From Clostridiales bacterium (GTDB lineage Bacteria > Bacillota > Clostridia > Christensenellales > Aristaeellaceae), in assembly GCA_015056245.1 (NCBI GenBank), contig SVGQ01000004.1, positions 1 to 58,133 on the forward strand: DNA of 58,133 nucleotides. The letters run 5' to 3'. Within the stretch, counting starts at the first letter, position 1, and every line of letters begins with the position of its first letter. This document shows positions 22,132 through 29,258 of the stretch, in pieces. The translations under genes were made by a program, and so were the position numbers. The notes beneath the pieces were generated by a model. That model did not search any database, had not been told where the DNA came from, and saw only the letters and a program-made list of their open reading frames with translations.

Positions 22132-23895
22132 TCAGTTCTGGATGTCCGCATCCATGGCGCCATCCTGATCGTCCATATCGGCGGGATCCACATAACGGCC
22201 CACAGCGTTCAGGGCTTCGGTCAAATCGTTGCAGGCTGCTTTCAGCTCCGTATCGTTGCCGGAATCCATGGCCTGCTTCACCCGTTTGCGCATGCCTTCG
22301 ATGCGGTCACGATCCACCGCATTCAGCTTCTTCTGGGCATTCTTGGCCTGATACATCAGCTCCTCCGCCTGGTTCTGCATCTCTGCCCGTTTCTTGCGCA
22401 GAGCATCCTCCTCGGCGTAGCGTTCCGCATCCCGCACAGCCCGGTCGATCTCTTCTGAAGACATATTGGAGGACTGGGTCAGGGTGATCTCCTGATGCTT
22501 GCCGGTGCCCAGATCCTTAGCGGACACATGGACGATACCGTTGGCATCGATGGAGAAGGTTACCTCAATCTGGGGAATACCGCGAAGCGCCCGCCGGATG
22601 CCGCTGAGACGGAAACGGCCCAAGGTCTTGTTACAGCTGGCGATTTCCCGTTCGCCCTGCAAAACATGGATATCCACAGACGTCTGGAAATTGGCGGCGG
22701 TGGTGAATACCTGACTGCGCTGCACGGGCAGGATGGTGTTGCGCTCGATGATGCGGCTGAACACATCGCCCATGGTTTCGATACCAAGGGACAGGGGCGT
22801 TACATCCACCAGCACCAGCCCTTTGACCTCGCCCTTCAAAATACCGCCCTGCAAGGCAGCACCCATGGCAACGCACTCATCCGGGTTGATATCCCTGCTG
22901 GGTTCCTTGCCGGTGATGCGCTTCACCGCTGCCTGCACCGCAGGGATACGGGTGGAACCGCCCACCAGCAGCACCCGATTCAGTTGTCCGGGCTGGAGAC
23001 CGGCATCCCGGAGAGCCTGCTCCACGGGACCGGTGGTGGCCCTGACCAGATGTGCGGTCAGCTCGTCAAACTTAGCGCGGGTCAGGGTGGTTTCCAGATG
23101 CTTGGCGCCGTTGCGATCCGAGTACAGGAAGGGCAGGCTGACCGTTGTGGACAGCGCCGCGCTCAGCTCGATCTTGGCTTTCTCGGCGGCTTCCCGGATC
23201 CGGCCCATGGCAGCCTGATCGTTGGACAGGTCGATTCGTTCCTGACGCTTGAATTCCTCCAGCAGCCAGCTGACAACACAATTGTCGAAATCATCGCCGC
23301 CCAGCCGGTTATTGCCGGAGGTAGCCAGCACTTCGATCACATCGCTGTTGATATCCAGAATGGATACATCGAAGGTGCCGCCGCCCAGATCGTATACCAT
23401 CACCCGCTGAGCCCCGCCTTTGTCCATACCGTACGCCATGGCGGCAGCGGTGGGTTCGTTGATGATCCGCAGCACATTGAGACCCGCGATACGGCCTGCG
23501 TCCTTGGTGGCCTGCCGCTGGCTGTCGCTGAAATAAGCGGGCACGGTAATGACCGCGTCCGTGACGCTCTCGCCCAGATAAGCTTCGGCATCCAGTTTCA
23601 GCTTTTGCAGGATGATAGCAGAAATCTCCTGCGGGGTATAGTTCTTGCCATCGATTTTGGTGCGGTTATCCGTGCCCATCTCCCGCTTGATGGAAAAAAT
23701 GGTGCGGGCTGAATTGGTCACCGCCTGACGTTTGGCAGCGCTTCCCACAATGCGCTCCCCATCCTTAGAGAATGCCACAACGGAAGGCGTTGTACGGCCT
23801 CCCTCGGCGTTGGGGATCACCACTGCTTCGCCGTTTTCCAAAAAAGCAACGCACGAGTTGGTGGTACCCAGATCAATACCGATCACTTTACCCAT
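22132..23895 (-). CDS. Hsp70 family chaperone, DnaK paralogue
   Basis: 587 residues, shorter than typical DnaK (about 610-640) because of a reduced lid. ATPase motifs are [14 protein letters not shown] (phosphate 1), [14 protein letters not shown] (phosphate 2), [14 protein letters not shown] and a [11 protein letters not shown] adenosine segment. The substrate domain ends in a short helical region and [15 protein letters not shown]. There is no GrpE, HrcA or canonical DnaJ nearby and no CIRCE element, so it is probably a specialised paralogue serving the genes behind it. ATG 23895 is 9 nt from AGGAGG; a TTG two codons upstream is less likely. Confidence 0.88.
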   Translation of the reverse strand: MGKVIGIDLGTTNSCVAFLENGEAVVIPNAEGGRTTPSVVAFSKDGERIVGSAAKRQAVTNSARTIFSIKREMGTDNRTKIDGKNYTPQEISAIILQKLKLDAEAYLGESVTDAVITVPAYFSDSQRQATKDAGRIAGLNVLRIINEPTAAAMAYGMDKGGAQRVMVYDLGGGTFDVSILDINSDVIEVLATSGNNRLGGDDFDNCVVSWLLEEFKRQERIDLSNDQAAMGRIREAAEKAKIELSAALSTTVSLPFLYSDRNGAKHLETTLTRAKFDELTAHLVRATTGPVEQALRDAGLQPGQLNRVLLVGGSTRIPAVQAAVKRITGKEPSRDINPDECVAMGAALQGGILKGEVKGLVLVDVTPLSLGIETMGDVFSRIIERNTILPVQRSQVFTTAANFQTSVDIHVLQGEREIASCNKTLGRFRLSGIRRALRGIPQIEVTFSIDANGIVHVSAKDLGTGKHQEITLTQSSNMSSEEIDRAVRDAERYAEEDALRKKRAEMQNQAEELMYQAKNAQKKLNAVDRDRIEGMRKRVKQAMDSGNDTELKAACNDLTEALNAVGRYVDPADMDDQDGAMDADIQN

Positions 23896-23904
23896 AATCA
23901 AGTT

Positions 23905-23986
23905 CCTCCTGACCTATGAATCCAAACAGGTCACTATATATCATACCCAAATCCCGTGAGCAATGCAAAGCATTTGTATGTACAAA
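23905..23986 (-). promoter_or_regulatory. Hsp70 operon promoter, leader hairpin and upstream palindrome
   Basis: Minus-strand TTGCAT (23963-23968) and TATGAT (23940-23945) are 17 bp apart. The transcript should begin near 23934 with a hairpin TGACCT-N12-AGGTCA (23910-23933), whose 3' arm touches the ribosome site AGGAGG (23905-23910). Upstream of the -35, TTTGTA-TG-TACAAA (23973-23986) is a perfect inverted repeat. No CIRCE element is present. Confidence 0.6.
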
Positions 23987-24071
23987 CCGTAAACTTTCCG
24001 GATTTTATAGTTCTCTCGAATAGCAATCCATATTTTTTGCCATGCTATGACCGTACAAACGGAGGAATGCC

Positions 24072-24644
24072 ATGAATCTTTACCTGATCAGTCTGATGGT
24101 CTATCTGCTGTTGATTACGCCCCTCAAGCTTTCCCTGCGAATCCGTCTGGGGCGCAGAACCAGCTATATGCTCCGGGTACAAGCCGTCGGTCTGCCCTTT
24201 TACAAAAGCCGCCGGGATGAGGATCCCGGCGACGAGCAACCCATCGACCAGCAGGGCATGACAGAGCAGCTGGAAAACCTGAAGCTGCTGCGCAGCTTTC
24301 TTTCCAAAAAGGTGCTTCGCCTGTTCCTCCGGGCGGCGCAGATCAAATGGCTGTCGCTGTACATTCACATTTCTCAACCGGATGCCATGCAGAACGCCCT
24401 GCTTTATGGCAGCCTGCGGACTGTTGCCGATGGTGTCAGCCGGTATGCGGCAGGACGTTTTCCCCTGCGTATTCATCTGCGGACAGATTATCAGGGGCAG
24501 GGATCCGAAGCGCTTGTGCGGTGCATAGTCAACCTGAGAGTGGGCAGCCTACTGCCAGCGGCTGTTGCATGGCTATGGCACATGGTCAGGCTCCGGGCCG
24601 AGAGGGAACCATTGAAGGAGGAAGACTATGCAGCATCCCATTGA
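24072..24644 (+). CDS. ytfI: DUF2953 protein (YtfI-like)
   Basis: 190 residues. A membrane helix near the N-terminus (about 3-20) precedes an amphipathic region with LRIRLG; the C-terminal half contains DAMQNALLYGSLRTVADG and LRTDYQGQG. This layout and the position directly before ytfJ match DUF2953/YtfI, a sporulation-associated membrane protein. ATG 24072 follows GGAGGAATGCC. The end overlaps ytfJ by 17 bp. Confidence 0.75.
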   Translation: MNLYLISLMVYLLLITPLKLSLRIRLGRRTSYMLRVQAVGLPFYKSRRDEDPGDEQPIDQQGMTEQLENLKLLRSFLSKKVLRLFLRAAQIKWLSLYIHISQPDAMQNALLYGSLRTVADGVSRYAAGRFPLRIHLRTDYQGQGSEALVRCIVNLRVGSLLPAAVAWLWHMVRLRAEREPLKEEDYAASH

Positions 24645-25071
24645 CAGCATGATGCAAAAAACCATGGAGAGCATTCGCAGCATGGTGGACGTGAATACCG
24701 TGGTGGGCAGCCCCGTCACCGGCAGAGCGGGTACTACCATCATCCCTATTTCCAAAGTAAGTTTCGGGTTTGTGGCAGGCGGCGGCGAATACGCCGTGTC
24801 AGACGGCAGGGTGCGGGTGGTACCCGAGGAGACCATGCCCTTTGCAGGCGGCACGGGCGCGGGCGTATCCGTACAACCGGTGGGGTTTCTGGTGGTGGGC
24901 GAAGATGGCGTGAAAATGCTGCCTGCCCAGACCAACGGCGCAGTAGAACGGGTGGTGGAACTATTGCCCCAGCTGCTTGAGGAATTTGCCAACAATTCCG
25001 GTCAGAAGAAAAAAACAAAAGCAGAATATAGCGTCTATGACATCACAGAGGAGGAACCCAGCCAACCATGA
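24628..25071 (+). CDS. ytfJ: Sporulation protein YtfJ (GerW family)
   Basis: A 147-residue GerW/YtfJ protein. The diagnostic core is VVGSPVTGRAGTTIIPISKVSFGFVAGGG split over about residues 25-53, then GTGAGVSVQPVGFLVV. In Bacillus, YtfJ is made during sporulation and needed for normal germination. The ribosome site GAAGGAGG lies within ytfI, and the stop overlaps the following carboxypeptidase by 4 bp (ATGA), indicating a three-gene unit. Confidence 0.93.
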   Translation: MQHPIDSMMQKTMESIRSMVDVNTVVGSPVTGRAGTTIIPISKVSFGFVAGGGEYAVSDGRVRVVPEETMPFAGGTGAGVSVQPVGFLVVGEDGVKMLPAQTNGAVERVVELLPQLLEEFANNSGQKKKTKAEYSVYDITEEEPSQP

Positions 25072-26231
25072 GACAATGGATCTCGCAAATCCGCCGTTTG
25101 ATGCTGCTGCTTTGCTGCACCATACTGCCTTTGTGGAACACTCACGCCCGGGCCGAGACTGCCTCCGCCAACGTGACCACCTCTGCCAAAGCCGCCGTAC
25201 TGATCGAACGCAACACCGGCAACATTTTGCTGTGCGCCAACGAAAACACGCCTTTACCCATGGCTTCCACCACCAAGGTGATGACTGCCCTGATGGCGCT
25301 GGAGCTGGGCAACATGGATGACATCGTGACCGTGGGACGGAATGCCTACGGAGTGCCCGGTACCAGCATCTATCTCAGTGAGGGGGAAAAGATCTCCCTG
25401 CGGGATCTGCTCTACGGCCTGCTGATGGCCAGCGGCAACGATGCCGCCGTTGCCATTGCGGAGCACATCGGCGGGGATGTGGATACCTTCTGCCGCATGA
25501 TGACAGAACGCGCTGCGGAGCTGGGCTGCCGTCATACGGTATTCATCAATCCAAACGGCCTGCCCGCACAAGGGCACCAGACCACCGCCTATGATCTGGC
25601 CCTCATCGCCCGGGAAGCCATGAATCATCCTTTGTTCCGGGAGATTGTCTCCACCAGGCGTGCCTCCATTCCATGGGAAGGGCGAAGTTACCACCGCATC
25701 CTCAACAACAAAAACCGGCTCCTTACCGACTATGACGGCGCTACCGGCATCAAGACCGGCTATACCAAAGCGGCGGGGCGGTGTCTGGTATTTGGCGCCA
25801 AACGCAATGGCTTGGAAGTGATCGGCGTGGTACTGTGCTGCGGAGACTGGTTCGATGAGGCCGCCCGGTTGATGGATCTGGGCTTTGCCAAGTATGAGTA
25901 CTTTACAGCGTTCAGTCAGGGGGAGGCAGTACGGCAGGTACCCGTGGCGGACGGCGTATCCGAAACCGTATCGGTGCTGGCATCGCAAACGCTGGCTGCC
26001 CCTCTGCCCAAGGGCTATCTGCCCGCGCTGGTGCTGGATCTGCCGGAAAAACTGCCTGCCGGGCTGACTGCAGGTGATCAGGTGGGCACGGCGCAACTGG
26101 TGCTGGAAGGCAGGGTGCTGCATTCGGTGACGCTGGTAGCCGGCGATACCATTGGGAAGCGGGATTACAGCTATGAACTGGAACGGTTCTGGCGGCTGTG
26201 GCCTGTCCAGCCGGAGGAAATGGCGCAATAG
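25068..26231 (+). CDS. D-alanyl-D-alanine carboxypeptidase (DacF/DacB type)
   Basis: 387 residues. A signal sequence (1-28) precedes a penicillin-binding fold with STTK (nucleophile Ser), SGN and KTG motifs in order, and a C-terminal beta-domain (about 285-375). It trims peptidoglycan stem peptides. In Firmicutes a DacB/DacF-type enzyme shapes the spore cortex, and its coupling to ytfI-ytfJ supports a sporulation role. Start ATG 25068 follows GAGGAGG with a longer than usual gap. A terminator follows. Confidence 0.9.
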   Translation: MRQWISQIRRLMLLLCCTILPLWNTHARAETASANVTTSAKAAVLIERNTGNILLCANENTPLPMASTTKVMTALMALELGNMDDIVTVGRNAYGVPGTSIYLSEGEKISLRDLLYGLLMASGNDAAVAIAEHIGGDVDTFCRMMTERAAELGCRHTVFINPNGLPAQGHQTTAYDLALIAREAMNHPLFREIVSTRRASIPWEGRSYHRILNNKNRLLTDYDGATGIKTGYTKAAGRCLVFGAKRNGLEVIGVVLCCGDWFDEAARLMDLGFAKYEYFTAFSQGEAVRQVPVADGVSETVSVLASQTLAAPLPKGYLPALVLDLPEKLPAGLTAGDQVGTAQLVLEGRVLHSVTLVAGDTIGKRDYSYELERFWRLWPVQPEEMAQ

Positions 26232-26272
26232 CAAAACAGCCGAAGGGGAGCACCCTCCGGCTGTTTGCTTTA
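26231..26272. terminator. Bidirectional terminator between dac gene and eamA
   Basis: A long stem pairs GCAAAACAGCCG (from 26231) with CGGCTGTTTGC (to 26269) and contains inner AGGG/CCCT pairing. T-rich tails occur on both strands. Confidence 0.8.
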
Positions 26273-26692
26273 TTGATTGATAAAATACAGCCCCAGCAGG
26301 CAGATCAGCACGCCTGCCACCTTGCGCAGGGTGATGACCTCCTTATACACCAGCGCACCCACAACGATCAGCACAATGGCAAGGCTGACGCTGGCGACCA
26401 CGTTACCCGTGGAAATGTTCCAGCCCACCTTGTACATGTAAATGGAGCCTGCCTCCAAGCCCACAAGGGTCAGGCCGAAAACAAAGCTGGACCAGTTCAG
26501 TTGTTTGTACTCCTGCATCAGGTTGCCATCTTTGGCGGTTACAAAATACAGAATCACACACAAAAGCAGCCCCACGCCATAGGTCACCGTCAGGGAAGCA
26601 AAAGGATTGATACCAGCCGGGGTGGCCTTGGAGCAGATGTGATAGAACACATTGGACAGAACGATCAGCGCAATAGGCCAGTAGAGAGTCAT
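26270..26692 (-). CDS. EamA-type half-size transporter (DMT superfamily)
   Basis: 140 residues with four or five membrane helices, beginning MTLYWPIALIVLSNVFYHI and ending VAGVLICLLGLYFINQ, as in a single EamA repeat. Full EamA transporters have two repeats (about 300 residues), so this small form probably dimerises. Substrate unknown. Start ATG 26692 follows AAAGGAGG at 10 nt. Its leader holds a promoter and a terminator hairpin, suggesting attenuation. Confidence 0.78.
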   Translation of the reverse strand: MTLYWPIALIVLSNVFYHICSKATPAGINPFASLTVTYGVGLLLCVILYFVTAKDGNLMQEYKQLNWSSFVFGLTLVGLEAGSIYMYKVGWNISTGNVVASVSLAIVLIVVGALVYKEVITLRKVAGVLICLLGLYFINQ

Positions 26693-26740
26693 AACAGGAA
26701 TTCCTCCTTTGGTGGTTGCTGATTGGCGGGAAGCATCAAC

Positions 26741-26826
26741 AAAAAGACAGCCAGACCAGATAGCCTGACTGTCGGTAGGTGCTCACCCGTACTGGGATGA
26801 TACCACGGAACCCTGCCGGGTGGCAA
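26741..26826 (-). promoter_or_regulatory. eamA promoter with attenuator-like terminator in leader
   Basis: Minus-strand TTGCCA (26821-26826) and TATCAT (26797-26802) are 18 bp apart. About 17 nt beyond the expected start, a 9-bp stem (26765-26773 with 26746-26754, one G-U) is followed by TTTTT (26741-26745). That is an intrinsic terminator 50 nt upstream of the eamA ribosome site. It may control eamA, or may end the upstream oxidoreductase transcript, or both. Confidence 0.6.
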
Positions 26827-26850
26827 GAAAAATACCAAGCGGATACAAGA

Positions 26851-27840
26851 TCAATCGAAGGGATACACCATGCCCCAGTCGCTGCGCAGCTGATCCATTA
26901 CATCCATCATGCGGATGGTCTCTGCATGGGGCATTTCCGGGCATTCCAACTCTCCGTTCTCCAGTGCGCGGATGCAACTGTACACCTCGTATTCGTAGCC
27001 TGTAATCTGCTCTGGCACAGGAATAACACGGGTGGGGGTATCACTGGTGGGATCCGCATACAGCTTGATCAGCTGCGGATTGTTCACATTATCCACTTTC
27101 AGGCAGCCCTTGGTGCCGTAGACAACACAGTTGCGGTCGGTGGCGCAGTCGCTCACAGCGGTCAGATGGGCGCTCTTGCCGTCCTTGTAGGTAAGGATGA
27201 TGTCCTCCCAGCGATCCACGCCGGTATCGTACATCTTCACAATGCTTTCCATCTTTGCCACTTCATCGCCAAAAACCATGGAGGCAAAGTTGAGCACATA
27301 CACACCCAGATCCAGCAGCGCGCCGCCAGCCAGATCAGGCCGGTAAATACGCTCCTTACCCGCAATGGCGTAGCCCAGATTGGCGGTAAGGCGGATGGGT
27401 TCGCCGATTTCCCCAGCAGCGATCAGATCATTGATCATGGTGCGGGAAGGCATGTAGCGGGTCCAGATGGCCTCGGTGATAAAGACCTGCTTTTCTTTTG
27501 CCAGCCGTAGCACTTCTCTGGCCTGACGGGCGTTGCCGGTAAAGGCTTTTTCACACAGTACAGGACGATTGTACTTAAGGCACAGCTTCACATGCTCCGC
27601 ATGGTGGGAGTGGGGCGTGGCCACATACACCAGCTGCACCCCATCATCCTTGAGCATTTCTTCGTAGGAACCAAAGGCTTTCTGGAAGCCCTCCTCCTGC
27701 GCAAAGGCTTTGGCCCGTTCCCCGTCCCGAGCCGCCACGGCATACAGACAAACGGACTGGTCGCGGGCAGCCATGCCCCGCAGAGTCTTTGCCATGGTAC
27801 GGGCAATGCCGCCGCAACCCAGAATAGCAATATTGATCAT
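26851..27840 (-). CDS. Gfo/Idh/MocA family oxidoreductase
   Basis: A 329-residue NAD(P)-dependent dehydrogenase. The Rossmann loop is ILGCGGIARTMAK (about 5-17), VYVATPHSHHAEH (about 70-82) follows, and the catalytic lysine is in VLCEKAFTGN (about 92-101). A GGALLDLGVYVLNFA stretch in the second domain matches the trans-dihydrodiol dehydrogenase-like branch. It oxidises sugars or related polyols; substrate unknown. ATG 27840 follows AGGAGG. Monocistronic, with an operator-like repeat at its promoter. Confidence 0.9.
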   Translation of the reverse strand: MINIAILGCGGIARTMAKTLRGMAARDQSVCLYAVAARDGERAKAFAQEEGFQKAFGSYEEMLKDDGVQLVYVATPHSHHAEHVKLCLKYNRPVLCEKAFTGNARQAREVLRLAKEKQVFITEAIWTRYMPSRTMINDLIAAGEIGEPIRLTANLGYAIAGKERIYRPDLAGGALLDLGVYVLNFASMVFGDEVAKMESIVKMYDTGVDRWEDIILTYKDGKSAHLTAVSDCATDRNCVVYGTKGCLKVDNVNNPQLIKLYADPTSDTPTRVIPVPEQITGYEYEVYSCIRALENGELECPEMPHAETIRMMDVMDQLRSDWGMVYPFD

Positions 27841-27932
27841 GATGAAACGCCTCCTCTTGGCGGCAACCGAACAGGCAGCCACAGCTGGCATCGCTCTTGC
27901 CATCTGCCGCCTTGGAACATCGGTTGCCAAAC

Positions 27933-27956
27933 GATTGCTTGTTTGCAATCAGTATA
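27933..27956 (-). promoter_or_regulatory. Operator-like inverted repeat at oxidoreductase promoter
   Basis: Minus-strand -10 TATACT (27951-27956; the -35 is poor) is directly followed by GATTGC-N6-GCAATC (27933-27950). An inverted repeat over the transcription start is a usual repressor position. Regulator unknown. Confidence 0.45.
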
Positions 27957-28016
27957 GCATATTTCCTGAAAAATAAACAGCCGGTTTGCTTGAAATACCG
28001 AAACGTCATTCCATAC

Positions 28017-28047
28017 CAAAAGTCCGGCAAGCACTGCCTGCCGGACT
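28017..28047 (-). terminator. Terminator after SH3 protein gene
   Basis: Nine-bp arms (28021-28029 and 28039-28047) of AGTCCGGCA/TGCCGGACT, followed by TTTTGG on the minus strand, just past the stop at 28053. Confidence 0.7.
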
Positions 28048-28052
28048 TGCGC

Positions 28053-29192
28053 TTATTTGAGCCCCTTCCACAGGGCAGCTTGCTCCTGGGCCATGGCTGT
28101 GTTGAGTTCCGTATTGGATACAATGGTCTGGAAGATGACGGAATCACTGAAGAAGCCAGACATATGATCCGTTACAGTGATTTTGAACATCTTATCGTTG
28201 GTGGCGGCAATGCTGAGACCATTCTGCGTGTAATGATCCACCAACACATCCGATACCGCCCGGCGCGCTACTTTCAGGCTGGCACCTTCCCAGCGGAACA
28301 GAACATATTCATGGCAAGCGCCCGCGCTGCCGTTGTTGGCATAGGTAACCACCATCTGCTGCTTAGGGACGAGCTGGTAGTTGCACAGATCGTAATTGAC
28401 GCCGGATATTTGCACGGGTGTATACCCTGCGCCATTGAAAATAAAGAACGCGAACATCTGATTGGACGCGCCTGTGGCGGTGGTCACCACAAGATCATCC
28501 TTGCCGTCAAAGTTCACATCATCCCAGTATACAGCCGGGTTCTTGACCTCGGAGACGAAATACAGCACCTGCCCATTGGTAGGGGCCGTGAGTGCGTAAA
28601 TCATCTGGCTCTGAGGGGTAACACCCGCCAATTGCAGCTTAGGATCCGTAATCACCCGCTTTGAATCCGTTGCTGCCGGTGATGACGGCGTGGTGGCAGC
28701 GTTGGTCTTGACGAAGCTGGAAACCACAAAGCCCATCTGGTCGCCGCTTTGCACATAGGTCCAGCCGCTGTTGAGTTCGCCCAGCACATAAACGATATTA
28801 TCATTGTACAGCCGTCCAATGGACTGGCTCTGGCGGCTGGCTCCCTGACGCAGATGCGCCCAATTGCTGTTGGGGTTGCTCATCACTGCCACCGGAGCCT
28901 TGGATTCCGGGCGTTTGGTGTTCAGATACGTGGCGCTCACATAACCGGTCTCATCGCCGATCTGCACCTGAAACCATCCCTCTGCAGGGCTGGCAAGTGG
29001 AAGCACCGGCGTGCCGGTATAGAACAGGCCAAGTGATTTGGACTTGGTGGACGGTTCCTGACGCAAGTGCACCTTGCGGGCATTCTTGCCGTCGATGTAC
29101 ATAGGGGCTGCTCCTTCCGCCACGGCAACAACCGTGATGCACAGCAGCATTGCTGCCAGAAGCAGTGCAATGAGTCTTTGGATTTTCTTCAT
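28053..29192 (-). CDS. Secreted SH3-domain protein with FG-GAP-like segment
   Basis: 379 residues. A signal peptide (1-26, ending VVAVAEG) is followed by two bacterial SH3 modules (about 35-92 and 105-163, with VHLRQEPSTKSKSLG and AHLRQGASRQSQSIG). A Thr/Ser/Pro linker comes next, then a domain containing YWDDVNFDGKDDLVV, a calcium-loop FG-GAP/VCBS-like motif. SH3b modules bind cell-wall peptides, so this is probably wall-associated; role unknown. Start follows GGAGGTGTT. It lies 66 nt after the beta-galactosidase stop with no terminator between. Confidence 0.75.
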   Translation of the reverse strand: MKKIQRLIALLLAAMLLCITVVAVAEGAAPMYIDGKNARKVHLRQEPSTKSKSLGLFYTGTPVLPLASPAEGWFQVQIGDETGYVSATYLNTKRPESKAPVAVMSNPNSNWAHLRQGASRQSQSIGRLYNDNIVYVLGELNSGWTYVQSGDQMGFVVSSFVKTNAATTPSSPAATDSKRVITDPKLQLAGVTPQSQMIYALTAPTNGQVLYFVSEVKNPAVYWDDVNFDGKDDLVVTTATGASNQMFAFFIFNGAGYTPVQISGVNYDLCNYQLVPKQQMVVTYANNGSAGACHEYVLFRWEGASLKVARRAVSDVLVDHYTQNGLSIAATNDKMFKITVTDHMSGFFSDSVIFQTIVSNTELNTAMAQEQAALWKGLK

Positions 29193-29258
29193 AGGAACAC
29201 CTCCGGACGTAATGGAAAATCGGGTGTTTGGCTATTGCTTCAAGCGTGCTGGATTCTG

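Noticed and set aside
23896..24071. CIRCE or CtsR site before the dnaK-like gene
   Set aside because: No TTAGCACTC-N9-GAGTGCTAA element and no heptad repeats were found; only unrelated palindromes are present.
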